This document shows positions 12,581-24,557 of a DNA stretch of 64,000 bases, piece by piece; position 1 is the stretch's first letter; each line of letters begins with the position of its first letter. The notes under the pieces are model-generated. The model ran no database searches. It was not told where the DNA came from and worked only from the letters and a program-made list of their open reading frames with translations. The DNA is from Bagarius yarrelli (taxonomy: Eukaryota > Chordata > Actinopteri > Siluriformes > Sisoridae): NCBI GenBank assembly GCA_005784505.1, contig VCAZ01000029.1:2517501-2581500 (forward strand), in the 5' to 3' direction. Made by a program: the position numbers and the translations under genes.

Positions 12581-13569
12581 GACAACACGCCTCAAATGTA
12601 TTAAAAAAACCTTCCCAAAATCACTCCTTCAAACTGTTTCTTGTGTTTCTGTATTTAAGCTTTTTGTCGCTTGTCAGTTCAAGTGATTCACGCAGCACTT
12701 TATGGCTCTATCCTTTGGTTGAGTTTAGCAGCTTTAAAAATGCTGCTCATGAGGCATTCGATTCACTTCCCAGAGTTGATTGGATTCAGAGTCGAATCTC
12801 CTCCTCACTGGAGCTTACTCAGGTGTGGATTAAGCAAAACTCGCTCCATCTGTGCTTTAACCTGCCTTAAGAACTGCACCGAGACATAAACCACATCCCA
12901 TCACAACACCCATGGAACAGATTACATGCTGGACAAACTGCAAAAATACCTTTAAACAATTTTTGATTGTCTGATTAAAGACTTTGATATGAATAAGTCT
13001 TTTTGTACAGACAGCATGAATGTAATTAAATTCTTGGTCGTTCAGATAATTGGAAAGGTCTACGGCTTAATTTCACATCGTTTAATGTTCTACGATGTCA
13101 AAGTTGAGTCTTATGTCAGACGCTGGGGGACGGAGTGTGGGAATCGCTTTGTTTGAAAAAGCTTGTTGGCTGGTGCAGCCGCCTCCATAATGCCGTATCA
13201 TTTAGAAGATTGATGCCAGCGTGGTTCGGTTCAATTCTCCAGAATGCCAGACGCCCAGCTAGCTGATGAAATCTCTTCTGTGTGACCTGGGGGTCGGCTC
13301 TCAATTGGAGTTGGTCAATCTGGAGTGTGTTTCTTCCTGGACCAGCGGGCCGATAAATCAGCCACGAGCACAGATTGCCGACCCTTTTTCCCCATGTGCT
13401 TGTACCCGCTCGTTTTTTTTCTTTTCTCCCTCTATTGATTTGGGGTTCTGCCCACTTTTAGATGTTGTTTGTGACAGCTCGACAATTCTATTTGTACAGA
13501 ATAAATTATAATAGAACTTTCCAATTGGTTTAAAGGTGGAACAGAGAAATTAATCAATGCTACAATTAC

Positions 13570-14070
13570 TGCACAGGCTTTTAGGGTTCAAGGTTTAGGT
13601 TAAAGTTAAGGGTTTGGTTTTAGGGTTAAGGTTGAGTTTTGGGTTAAATAATATGGTTAGGGTTAAGATTTGTGTTAATGGTTGGGAATTGGGGTAAGAT
13701 AAATGGTCACGGTAAGGTGTATAGGCTAGGGATTGGGGCAAGATTAAGGGTTAAGGTTAAAATTAAGGAATAGTAATTTAGGCTAGGGTTATGCCTTGTG
13801 GCTAGGTTTATAGGTTATTGATGGGGTTGATGTTAATGCTTAAGGTTAGGTTTATATGTTAGGGAGTAGGGTTGAGGTTAACAGTTGCAGTCAGGTTCAG
13901 AAGTATAGATGAGGAGTTGGAGTATGAGTATGAGGTTTAAGGTCAAGGATTGGGGAACTAGGATCAAGGAGTTAAGGTGAGTGATTTGTGGTAAGAACCT
14001 GGACTTGGCTTAGGAGTTAAGATAAGGGTATAATCTTATAATTTATTGAGATCTAGGATTAGGAAATTAA
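13570..14070 (+). repeat. degenerate telomere-like G-rich array
   Basis: About 500 bp of loosely repeated GGGTTAGG, GGTTAAGG and AGGGTTTGG-type words lie on the + strand. It is a diverged TTAGGG-like satellite with no long run of perfect TTAGGG, so it is better called an interstitial minisatellite than a true telomere relic. It lies in the 15-kb brinp1 intron. Confidence 0.75.
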
Positions 14071-14970
14071 GGATTATAGTTACCAATATTAAAAAAGAGG
14101 TACATTTGAGATAGATAGGCTTTTAAACTCTCCAAGTAATGTCACAAAATATGCTTGTGTACTGCGCATAAGCCGAAGTGAATTATTTATTATTCAATAG
14201 TAAGAAATTAAATGGGAGGAGAAGGAAGGAGCAAAAGAAAAAAAAGAAAAAGACCAAAAATTGCTCACAATTATAGTGCCGGTAATCATGAGGTCCGGTG
14301 TCTAAAAATAGAGGGGAAGAAATTACACAGTGTGCTAAATTACAGGTTGAGAGTCAGATGAGCTGTCCATGGTGTTGACGCTGTCCAGGGTGCTGAACCA
14401 TCATCAGCGCGGCTTAACGCTGGACATGTAGGATGTGATCTTGGCGTGTGCTAGCATTGCTATGGTTTTCTTTGACATAAATGAACTCTTCTGGTTATGT
14501 TTGCATTCTCTGAAAGAAGTTGATGGAGTGTACGGAATGATTAATGAAACTAATATGTAGTTTCCTTTGCAATGCATTATTTTGCCTTCATTCTGTGTGT
14601 AAAGTTAAACACATTTGCGTTCCTATGATTGATGTTATAATACGGCCATACGGCAATAAAATTACCCTGTAAATGATTTTATAAATTGATCAATATTTTT
14701 CAATATATTTCTTTTTTATGATGTTTAAGAAACTACTACTTTTAAAAATGTCAAGCTAAGTGCATATTACACAGCTTTAATAACAGCAGCTCGTTCCCAG
14801 GTTGTGTAATTACTTCACATATTGCCGTTGTGCCCTGGAAGTTGGCTGACACGTACAAAAAGTTACAGCTACATTATCCCTTTACATGGCAGTGTTTCAA
14901 ATTTAATAACTTAATACACTCACAGTCAGAGTAGCCATCTGTATCAGGTACAACCCAATCTAATAACAGG

Positions 14971-15300
14971 GACCCAATTAAAGACAGAGTACCTAATGTA
15001 GGTAAGAGTACCCAATCAGAAACAGAGAGTACCTAATTAGAGACAGAGTACCTAATGTAGGTAAGAGTACCCAATCAGAAACAGAGAGTACCTAATTAAA
15101 GACAGAGTACCTAATGTAGGTAAGAGTACCCAATCGGAAACAGAGAGAGTACCTAAAACAGAGAGTTAGAGACAGAGAGTACCCAATCCCAGGTAGGTAA
15201 GAGTACCCAATCAGAAACAGAGAGTACCTAATTAGAGACAGAGTACTTTCATTGGGTAAAAGTACCCAATATAAAGTCACAAACACCAATCATGTTCAGG
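14971..15300 (+). repeat. 59-bp tandem repeat
   Basis: GAGTACCTAATGTAGGTAAG recurs at 14987, 15046 and 15105, exactly 59 bases apart, with intervening AGTACCCAATCAGAAACAGA text. Less regular units continue to about 15300. The minus strand stays open for 66 codons only because of the periodicity. Confidence 0.9.
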
Positions 15301-16108
15301 GATTAGAAATAGAATTGGACTTAAATCAGAGTAAGCAATTAGAGACAAAGTATCCAATCAGGAAAATCTGCATCAAATAAGATGGTTCTAGTCAAAGCAC
15401 CCAATAAGAGTTATTAAATGTAAGCTTTTAAGTAGGAGTGGAAAAGGGTGGGTGGGGAAATGGGGGCATGGGATGGTTAAAACTTCACTTCACTCTTTAC
15501 CTAAGTAAAATGATGGTATTGTTGTATTTGCCCCATGCTAAAATACCAAAACCAAATGAATTTTACTGCAACTTAATGAGGTATAATGTGCAAATAGACC
15601 ACCCCGACCTGTAATTTCTAGGAAAGACCAGCAGAGGCAGCAGACTGAACTGTTTTCAGTAACACAGCACAGAGTCCAGTTTTCCCCAGCAGCAGTAGCA
15701 GGTCTGTGCTCCCTAGCTGACATTATGCAGTTTTTTAGCCTATTAACTAAACAGATTGGTTGGCATGGTTCTCTGAGGAACCACATAAGAGCAATATTGC
15801 ACCTGACATCTGAACAAATCCCTTAGTGTGAATGTTTGTTTGTGTGTGATCCGTCTCGCTGTTATTACACACTTATGGAATACAGAACAGCAGCATATCA
15901 CCTGTATGGACGTTTCCAGCTTTCCGTTGTTTGTCTCGTTCACCCAGAGAACAAACCATTAAGAGACACAAGTAAAGTCGGCTTCTGAGATTTAGCATCA
16001 GTGTGCTGTGTTTATGAGATCTTGACAGCTGTTTAGCTTTCCACGCTATCAGAAGTGTGAAAGCAGTGAGAGAGTGTGAGATAATGTCACATGTAATCTG
16101 GGTGATGG

Positions 16109-16110
<2 letters not shown>

Positions 16111-16152
<42 letters not shown>
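16111..16152 (+). repeat. GA dinucleotide run
   Basis: A perfect AG repeat of 42 bases is followed by GA-rich, degenerate AAGAGTGTAAG-type sequence to about 16400 and again around 16600-16720. Confidence 0.9.
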
Positions 16153-16155
<3 letters not shown>

Positions 16156-16404
16156 TTGAGGGAGATATTTGAGGAGGAAAATAGAAAATAAAGGAGAAAG
16201 AGTAGAGGAGAAAGCATGTGTGAGAAAATGTGGATTGTTATGAATAAGTGCAAGAGTTTCTGACTGCAGGAGTGTGAAAGTGTGCAACAGACTAACACTA
16301 AAAGAGTGGGAAAGAGTAAAAAAAAGTTGTGAAGAAGTGACTAGGAGAAGGCCATAGAATCAAAAGACTGTAAGAGTGTGTGAGTGTGTGCGGGGAGTGC
16401 AAGG

Positions 16405-16568
16405 CAGGGGTGTCCAATCTGGGTCCTGGAGGGTCGGGGTGTCCTGCAGAGTTTAGCTCCAACTTGCCTCAACACACCTACTTGTAAATTTGAAGTATAC
16501 CTAGCAAGATCTTGACTAGTTGGGTCAGGTGTGTTGGTGCTAAACTCTGCAGAAGTTTGGACACCCCA
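16405..16568 (+). mobile_element. short inverted-repeat element (MITE-like), copy 1
   Basis: The left end GGGGTGTCCAA pairs with the right end TTGGACACCCC, and an inner CTGCAGAGTTTAGC pairs with GCTAAACTCTGCAG. The middle contains AGTATACCTAGCAAGATCTT. Copy 2 at 56917-57122 shares this layout and middle. It has no coding capacity, consistent with a non-autonomous DNA transposon; the superfamily is unknown. Confidence 0.7.
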
Positions 16569-17516
16569 GTGTCCGTAAAAGATTAAAAGACAGCCAGATG
16601 CTAGGAAGAGTGTAAGGAAGTGTGTTTGGACACCCTTGAGGTAAGGCAAAGATTAGGAGACAGCCACAGATTAAGAAGAGTGTAAGAGTGTGTAAAAGAG
16701 TGTGAGAGATAAAGCGCATTTCTGGGTGTGATTAGTAGTCCTAGTAACAGTGCCATGGCAGTGTAACAGAAGAAGAGAACAAGGGAGTTAAGATAAGTGA
16801 GAGCTGTTATTCTGAACTCGGGGGCCGTTGGCACCACTGCTGCCGCCGAGCTGCACTCATCCGTAATCTCGCCATCTGGATTCATCCACAAATCACATTA
16901 AAGTCTCAAGCCCAGGCAGACATCATGCTAAATGAATACAGGCTCAGAGATGGAGTGAGAGAGGGAGAGAGAGAAAAAAGAGAGACACATCACACTGGTG
17001 CCGTCCGGCTCTTTGTGGTCAGATAGAAATCAGCTCTTACACCCTCATGGCTTTTTTTTACATCAGTATTAAAGCTCAGCAACAAAACATGTGTTGGCAA
17101 GTGTGTGTGTGTGTAGAAGAATCACCGAACATAACGTTATCCTCCTCGTTCATCGAGAAGTTAGTGAAATTAACCAATATGCGACATCTAGGACTGCATT
17201 ATTAGAAAACATAATTTTCCCCCTTTAAACCTGCTGAGTTAACAATCCTGCGAGAGTTTCAGCTAATTCAAGGACAAACAATAACCCGTCCATGGACCGA
17301 ACGTCAGAGTTATTGCTAAATCTTTATTGGATTGTTGTGAGCTAATTGAGAAAGTTTGCATCCCTTATGGATGTTAAATGAAAAAAAGTGAGCATGGACC
17401 TGTGTATAATTTCATGGAGTTTCGGGAAAATGAAAAGTAGTGAGATGATTTGAAAATGTAAACTGTGAGGGTACAAGAGAATTTTTATATTAGAGGATAT
17501 TACACTCAAAATAGCA

Positions 17517-17780
17517 GGCGCTTTAGTAATTAGCGCTGTTGCCTCACAGCAAGAAGGTCTCAGGTTCGTGTCCCCTGCAGGGGTCCTTCTTTGTGGAGTT
17601 TACATGTTCTCCTTGTGTTTAAATGGGTTTACTCCAGGTTTTCCGTTTTCCTTCCACAGTCATACAAAACCTGCATGTTCGGTTGATTGGTGATTCTAAA
17701 TTGCCCATATGAGTGAGTGTGAGTGGTTTTTTTTATCTGTATGTGGCCCTGTAATGGACTGGTGATCTTCTCAAACCCCA
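17517..17780 (+). mobile_element. DANA/Mermaid-like SINE
   Basis: It contains TAGCGCTGTTGCCTCACAGC, AAGAAGGTCTCAGGTTCG (box B-like), TGTGGAGTTTACATGTTCTC, GGTTTACTCCAGGTTTTCCG and TTGATTGGTGATTCTAAATT. These are hallmark words of the fish DANA/Mermaid SINE. It is diverged, and its 3' end stops at a GGTGATCTTCTC segment. Confidence 0.8.
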
Positions 17781-17789
17781 AGTAGTGGG

Positions 17790-17914
17790 GAAAGTAGTAG
17801 CTTACTAGTGAAAGTGTTGGTTAACTGATCAAAAGATTGTAAGTTTAAATCCCAGAACTGCCATCAAGCGGCCCTTGAGAAAGGTCCTTACCTTTGACTG
17901 TTCAGTTCTCTGTT
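17790..17914 (+). mobile_element. SINE copy, tRNA-like family
   Basis: AGTAGTAGCTTACTAGTGAA (head), AAGATTGTAAGTTTAAATCC (box B) and GGCCCTTGAGAAAGGTCCTT (body) place it in the common SINE family. It lies directly after the DANA-like element. Confidence 0.65.
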
Positions 17915-18639
17915 TTCTCTCTTGGTAGCACCACTGCCTCTAATAGACTCTCTTGAATGGTCCTGGAGTACTCTGGACATCCTCTTTTCCCTCTGTTAAC
18001 TTTCCTTTTCTCCACCTTTCTCCCTCTAACACACTTTTTTAATGTGAGACACAGAAACAAATGCACACTCTTTGTTCTCTCTCTTTCAATGACTCACAGC
18101 ACGTCCACGCATGAAAGGATATTATGCGTAGCCTAGTAAATAAGCCGAAACCGATCAGGACAGAACGCATCAATCACGCCTCCTTTTTATCCCATTACGG
18201 ACTGCCTTTCCCATCCATGAGGGACGTTTCAAAGTCAAACCAACTAATGGTCAAACTTCCTTGGCATGTAAACATGCGTTTCATGCCCTGCTTTTAGTAT
18301 TGGTGGTATTTTCCAGATGGTTTTCTGACCTGGGTGGTAAATGCCTCTGCTAATGCACAGTAACTAAATCTATCAGCACTGCATCCCTGCATCTCATTCT
18401 GCTCTGCCTTCGCATCATCATCATCATCATCTTGCCAGCAGAAATTACACTAAATTGTGCGTCATGCAGAGAAAATCACTGGATGCAGAATTTAGTTCTT
18501 TACTCACTAGTACTTGGGAGGGTTGAAGATGGAAGCAAAGGAAGTTTAATTCAACGGCTTGCAGCAATTTCATTTAGAGAATTTGCACTTCAAAGACCTT
18601 GAATTAAAATGCCTTATGTAAACTAGAACTAAAACTGAG

Positions 18640-19340
18640 ACTCATTAAGAATTAGGGTCCTAACCAAGGAACTAACCAAGATTCCAATCTTCAGTTTCAG
18701 AACCAAATCTTTTAAATCTGAGACTAACTAAGAGTGGTAGTTCTGTGGTTAAAGTGTTGGACTGCTAATTGAAAGATCAGGGTTTTATTCCCAGCACCAC
18801 TTCTGGGCCCCTTGAGCAACGGCTTTAAACCTCAATTGCTCAACTGTGTAAAAAATATAAGTTGCTCTGAATAAGGACGCATGCCAAATCCCATGTAAAT
18901 GTAAGTCCCTAAAAACTGAGAATAAACAAGAGTCAAAGCTACTAAAACTTAGATTTACCCAAAGGCTAATCTTTTAAGACTGAGACTAACCATAAGTCTA
19001 AACCATAAAAACTGATAAATCAGCAGCATAAGCAATTAAGTCCGGGACTAACCAAAAGTCCCAGCCATTAAGATCAGTACTAACCAAAAGTCTGAGCTAT
19101 TAAGATCAATACTAACCAGTAGTCCTATCTGAGCTATCAAGATCAATACTAGCTACCAGTAGTCTACTAAAGAGCTATTAAGATCAATACTAACCAGTAG
19201 TGTGAGCTACCCAAGAAAATATAAATACTAAAACTTACCACATATCAGATCCTTAAAGACTCTACATTTTACCAAGTGTTAGAGCTTTAAAATCTAAAAC
19301 TAACCAGAAATCGCCTCCATAAAACCTAAAACCAACCACG
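18640..19340 (+). repeat. degenerate ~32-bp minisatellite
   Basis: Units with ATTAAGATCAATACTAACCA and AGTCTGAGCT recur with a 32-base step at 19035, 19067 and 19099, then at 32-40-base steps. The array is interrupted by a SINE at 18733-18904. Related units occur at 21400-21850 in the next intron. Confidence 0.75.
18733..18904 (+). mobile_element. near-full-length SINE inside a minisatellite
   Basis: GTGGTAGTTCTGTGGTTAAA, AGATCAGGGTTTTATTCCCA, TTCTGGGCCCCTTGAGCAAC and TTGCTCTGAATAAGGACGCA, ending CATGTAAATGTAA, give head, body and tail of the common SINE in order. Confidence 0.8.
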
Positions 19341-19737
19341 CGCCAGAGATAAAACTATCAAAAAGAAAGCATTTCTAATCTTTTTTTTTTTGTACTCAGT
19401 TGTTTGGACATTCTGATTCTTTGCTACAGCTTGTAAATTCTAAAAGACTTCTTGCGATGACTCTTGGCTTTCGGGGTCCTGCTGGTTGTTTGCCCATCTC
19501 TCAGCTCTAAAGAGAAAAATCTGACCACTGAATGTTTACTCTTTTATTATTCATGCTGTGTTCTTTTTTTATTCTCTTTTCACCCTGCACTCTCATATGC
19601 TAGTGTGACCTTGCTCAAGTTGGGTTTAAGAATAAATAATTTTTTATCAAATCAATATTTTAAAGATTATATAAAAAAATAACGAAATATTCTGAAGATG
19701 TAGAACACACTTTTTCCAGAGGAAAGGGTCACCTACA

Positions 19738-19838
19738 GCATTGGTTTCCAACAGGGGGGTCCCGACCCACAAGGTGGCCTCAGCAAGCTCTGTAGGGGGT
19801 TGCGTCCTTTTGGAAAAGTGCTGAGCAGTGAACATTAA
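19738..19838 (+). mobile_element. hAT-like transposon end (fragment)
   Basis: TTGGTTTCCAACAGGGGGGT, CCCGACCCACAAGGTGG and AGGGGGTTGCGTCCTTT resemble the frequent end of fish hAT-type non-autonomous elements. Only a fragment is seen, and the assignment rests on remembered consensus. Confidence 0.4.
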
Positions 19839-20074
19839 GAAGAACAATCATATTGCATTCACTAATTTTATCCACGATCCCCTGGTTGACCAAAAAATGG
19901 ACAAATTGTTTATTCGTCCTCCACAAAAATGACCAAGTGTTGCTGATTCACTTTCAGCAGCTGATAGTAATGACCTGGACATACTGGATCCAGGTGAAGA
20001 AAAGCCCACCAAGCTTCTGTTTAACAGTCAGTCAGTACCCACCATCATGTCATTTCTCTGTATATTCTCTGCAG

Positions 20075-20311
20075 GTCTCCAGGTGATTCTCCCTGAGTAC
20101 CTTCAGGAGAAGTTTGTGCAGTCTGCTCTAAGCTACATCATGTGTAACGGTGAGGGAGAGTATGTGTGTCGCAACAACCAGTGCATCTGCCAGTGTGCTG
20201 ACGAATTCCCACAATGCAACTGTCCCACCACCGACCTGCAGATCATGGAGAACACGCTCAGGGGAATGGCTGAGTCCTGGGCTGCTTCGTACAAGGACTT
20301 TGAGAATTCAG
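20075..20311 (+). CDS. brinp1: brinp1 coding exon (cysteine cluster)
   Basis: This exon encodes residues 36-114 of the visible protein. The phase-1 base from the previous exon plus GT makes Gly36, giving HLQ-GLQVILPEYLQEKFVQSALSY. Residues 59-85 form a compact cluster of seven cysteines (59, 67, 72, 74, 76, 83, 85) with the spacing C-N-G-E-G-E-Y-V-C, then CICQC, then CNCP. This follows the MACPF domain in BRINP proteins and resembles a disulfide-rich EGF-like element. The MCNGEGEY and EEFPQCNCP-type text favours BRINP1; BRINP2 and BRINP3 carry ACNSEGEF-type text there. The acceptor is CTGCAG at 20069-20074 and the donor is CAG|GTAACT with GT at 20312. The exon is 237 bp and leaves in phase 1. 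Confidence 0.95.
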
Positions 20312-20426
20312 GTAACTCTGGAAGGTCATGATGATCTGGAGGTGCGAAGGATTTTAAACAACTCTGCTAAAGTCATTCTAGTGAATCGATTCTTCAGGCT
20401 TTCATTCTCTGTATCGTGTACAAAGG

Positions 20427-20705
20427 TGGTTGAGTATCCAAAATCTGTACTCAAGTAAAAGTACTTATGGAAGTATTTCTTAAATAAGAGTAAAAGTAAC
20501 AATCTTAATAGTTACTCAAGTAAGAGTAAAAAAGTATTCAATGAAAAATCTTCTTAGGTAGTTAGTTAGTAGTTACTTCTGATCTGATTGACATGAATCA
20601 AAAACCCTGGATCCTTAAATATACTCTAAAAATAAAGGTTACCCAAAAATATAACTCAAGTAAATGTAACGAAGTAAATATTATTCGTTACTACTCACAT
20701 GTGAT
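20427..20705 (+). mobile_element. hAT-like non-autonomous repeat
   Basis: Words such as ACTCAAGTAAAAGTACTTAT, AGTTACTCAAGTAAGAGTAA and AACTCAAGTAAATGTAACGA are typical of a widespread fish element rich in AGTAAAAGTA motifs. It lies about 115 bases after the donor of the 20075-20311 exon. Confidence 0.5.
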
Positions 20706-21341
20706 CGTGTATTGCGAATCGATTCCACTATATTTTCATTATGTAAAGCATCGTCTGCAATGCTTTTCCCCCCACAATCCATGAGCTGCCTGACTTTGGA
20801 GCAGCTCCGCATGTTAACGCCGTTCAACCCGTCTCCAATAAAGCGGCCATGAATTATTCACAGGCTGTCATGCCTTCTGTTGAAGAAGAGAGGCTCCTCA
20901 CGACAGTCAATTTTAGCCTTTCTGCCCGGCTCCACAGAGCGCCGTGTGATCAAAAAAGCTCAGAGAATACACGTTTTACAGCCAAGCAAAAGAAAGCCAC
21001 TCGCTTCGGGGGCCATTTTACAAGTGGAAGATGTCTCTTGCATTTTAGTCACAGCATGTTATCCATCATTTTTCTGTGCATTTACAGAAAAAAAAAACAC
21101 TTACAGTAATTAGAAAATGACAGATAATTCTGCGAGTCTTATCACGTAGTCTCTATGCAGCCAGAGTGATAGGACGGGAAAGAACATCAATTCAAATAAA
21201 ACGCTGACAGCGTGTGCAGTTATTATGTGGAACAGATTCCAAAATGTCATGATTATAGTGTTCTATAAATAAATTTGATCCAATAACATGATCTGCTGCA
21301 CAACACAGTTAAATTATGGAGTCATGCTTGATAGAATAAGT

Positions 21342-21343
<2 letters not shown>

Positions 21344-21399
<56 letters not shown>
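21344..21399 (+). repeat. TA dinucleotide run
   Basis: A perfect AT/TA repeat of 56 bases abuts the minisatellite that follows. Confidence 0.95.
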
Positions 21400-21402
<3 letters not shown>

Positions 21403-21850
21403 GGCTTTCAAGACTCAGACTAATCAGGAGTCTGAGCTATTAATCCTGAGATTAACAAAGAGTCTTAGCCATTAGGACAGAGAATAATCGGGAGGCTACG
21501 ACATTAATCCTAAAATGAACCAAGAGCCTATTCCATTAAGACTAAGACTAATCAGGAGTCATTAAGACTAAGATTAATCAATGCTTTGAGATCTGAGACT
21601 AATCAAGAGTCAGGACCTTAAAAGACTAAACTAAGCAAAAGTCTGAACTAGGTCAATTGAGGTTACCCAAGAGTCTCAGCCTTGAAGACTAAGGTTAACC
21701 ATCAATCAGACTCTTGGAAACTTAAGACTGAAACTAACCAAGACTCAGAGCCTTGAAGACTTATCAAGAGTTTGGGCCATTATAATTTAAACTAATTAGG
21801 AGCCTTTAAAACTAAGACTATCTGGGAAATCTGAGCCAAAGACTGAGACA
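21400..21850 (+). repeat. degenerate minisatellite related to 18.6-19.3 kb
   Basis: Recurring AAGACTAAGACTAATCAGGA, GAGTCTGAGCTATTAA and AACCAAGAGTC words match the consensus of the array at 18640-19340. The units are diverged and of variable length. Confidence 0.65.
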
Positions 21851-24507
21851 AGAATGTAGAGAAATGAAAGGCTTCAGTCAGGGATATATATGGTGACTCA
21901 CCAGCTGACATGTGGATGACCTAAGTAAACCAGATTTTGCCGGATACGTGGCTGTCATAATCGGATAATCCAAAAACACCCCATACATTTAAAGGTGTTG
22001 GATTTCACGGTATCAAATCATATTCACCACTTTGCTTTCCACCAGAACTTCAAACTCTTTATCTTCCTGTTTATGCAAGCCACAGAAGTGTCCCACCAAT
22101 AACCACAATCTTTACACTCCCCATACAAAAAAAGGGGGAAAAAAAATCTCCAAAATAGATGTGCTTCCTCTCTGAGGACATCACGTAATATCTACCTCAC
22201 CAGCTTATGTATTATTAACAAGTAATAAAAGGCCAAAATAAAACCTGACACTCCGATATACTTACAGTGAACAGAGGACACTCAAATTGAGTTTGAAGGC
22301 CTCAAGGTCGACGCAATATTTCTGGAGACGCGCCCGGCAATAAACGGACCGGTCCTGTGTGTACGATAAACATGGAAGGGAGAGCGGACGTGAAAGAAAA
22401 AATAAAACGAAACTCAGTGAAAGTGGTCCTCCGGGACACATTGTTGCTCTGGGTGGGACACAGTAATTGTTCGAAACGGTTAGTCGCTTGATTATATGGA
22501 TGTGTTCTTTTGAAACTTTTAAGAGATTTGGAGCTAATTTAAACGTTAGTAGAGCATATCAGTGTCATGCTATACACTGATGCTATAAAGAATTGATAAG
22601 TTAAATTTTATGACCCCAAAATTATTGTCACAAATAAAATGTATGAAATGGCAAGCAGCAATTAAGGGCGCCAGGGACTGGAGATTCCTTCGATAAATGA
22701 CTAATAATTAAAAAATAATCCATCCAGAGTCCCTCTGTAAGGTGTTGCTATAGCAACAATAACACACTAAAGCCAGCAATTTAACAGATTAAAGTTAGTA
22801 TCGCTCTAGAAACCAGTATAAATGACTTCTGGTCTTCCTGAGACTCGGGTATTTGCAAAATTGGTGATTATTTTATGCTGTTTGATTGCTTGTCCACATG
22901 CAAATGCAGTATCTGGTCAATGAAACCAAACTATTGACTTTATGGTTAGGATTATATTTTTTTTTTTAAAAAAGACTGTACGTGTACCTGTGCACATGGC
23001 CTTCGTGAGGAAAAAAAGTGCTTCGGCCCTCGAATGCTGATTGCTATTTTCTACAATTTATATTTACTTGAAACGTAACACATCAGTGCTTTATTGCATT
23101 GATATACTTTATTGATATTCCTCTTGCTCTTATAACAGTTAATTACGAGCAGCAATCGATGGAGGGCCCAAGCACTTTCTAGTGATAAAGAAAGAAAGAC
23201 CAGAAGCCATTTGTACTGGTTTCCATGGAGATACAAACATTATTCCGTTTACTCTAGTGTGGTGTAGATGCTATCCCAACAAAGTGGTTGAAGTCAGTAC
23301 TGAATTCTCGCTCAACCAGCATTCAAAGCCACACACCCTGGTAGTGTGCAAGTGCTACAGGGGGTCCGACCTACACCGAGCCGACACCGAGAGCAGTTTA
23401 CATCCTTTCCGATTTACGACGCTATTTCCACGAGGCAGCGATCCACTCTGAATTAGATGTCAGTTCTTATAATGTACGCCGGCGTAACGTGAGGTCAATC
23501 TCAGTGCACACCAAGCACATTTAAAGCAGCACGCGTATGCATTAGCACAACTCTCTGAGCTCATACTAGCTCCATTATTACAACACCGCCGATAAAGCCG
23601 GGCTGCAAAAATTATTTACGAGCAAGCTCCAGGACCGCGCCGAAGGCTCGCCGCCAGAGATAACGCTCTAAACTCGCGGTTTCTGTCTCCTTCTGAATTT
23701 AAAAACATCACTACACCTCCTCTGACTCATGGCAGGAGGAACGAGGAGTGTTGAAAAGGGTGTGACAAAAGCCGTCGCTAAACCACTTCTTGCTAGTTGC
23801 TAGCAGAAATACATTTCAGGTGGATTTAAAATTAATTTTAAATTTTAGATTTTTTTTCTTAAAGTTAGGAGCTTTGAAAACATTTTATAAACCACAAGAG
23901 TTCAAGGTCAAGGATGGCTTTCATATGGAAGAAATTTTTTTTTTTATCGTTATTGTGTTTTTAAAAGAAAATTTTTTGATTGAAAAATCTGATTGTATTT
24001 AAAAAAATCGGACATAAAACTGCACTTAAATTAAACCCTGGGGTCATTTTTGTTTGCTACCATGTAAAAACAACAAATGAAATTAAATTAACATTTTAAA
24101 ATAAATTATAATTACACGTATAATACAAAGAAAAATATTTTTTTTCTGACAAAAATGTTAGAAAAAATTGGCTAAAATATAATATTTTATATTAAATAAA
24201 TAAATAAATAATAAGAAATGACTAATCAGACACTAAAGGGATTTGCAATAAAGGGCGAAATTGTGTAGCTTTACGCTAGTTGTATAATTTGCTGCTAGCA
24301 ACACAAAGGAATTTTTAACTTTTATTATATTTCTTTTATATTTTAATTCTTAACATTTACAGTATTATTTAGTTTGTCCTAAAGGAGTTTTATGGTGTTA
24401 GTAGTATCAAAAATGCACCTTGTGTAGGATTTGGAGCTTCGAGTGTGAAATCTTATTATGTGGTGTTAAGTAATGTACTAAAAGAGGTGTAAATGATTAA
24501 ATGAGTA

Positions 24508-24510
<3 letters not shown>

Positions 24511-24557
<47 letters not shown>

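Larger units (their letters stand above)
5030..20074 (+). other. brinp1: brinp1 intron, 15 kb
   Basis: The intron runs from GTAAGT at 5030 to the pyrimidine-rich acceptor TTCTCTGCAG ending at 20074. It holds most repeats of the gene body: a CAT-type block at 6355-6637, a CA run near 7396, SINEs at about 8.0, 10.7, 12.5, 17.5, 17.8 and 18.7 kb, a telomere-like array at 13.6 kb, a 59-bp array at 15.0 kb, a GA run and an inverted-repeat element at 16.1-16.6 kb, a 32-bp minisatellite at 18.6-19.3 kb and a hAT-like end at 19.7 kb. The stretches 5040-6350, 6660-7390, 8310-10680, 10725-12450, 12590-13570 and 15430-16080 look unique. They show no exon-like frame with matching splice sites and no recognised protein. 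Confidence 0.85.

Noticed and set aside
16100..16649. Minus-strand frames rich in SLSLSL
   Set aside because: Products of the GA repeat and degenerate AAGAGTGTAAG sequence.
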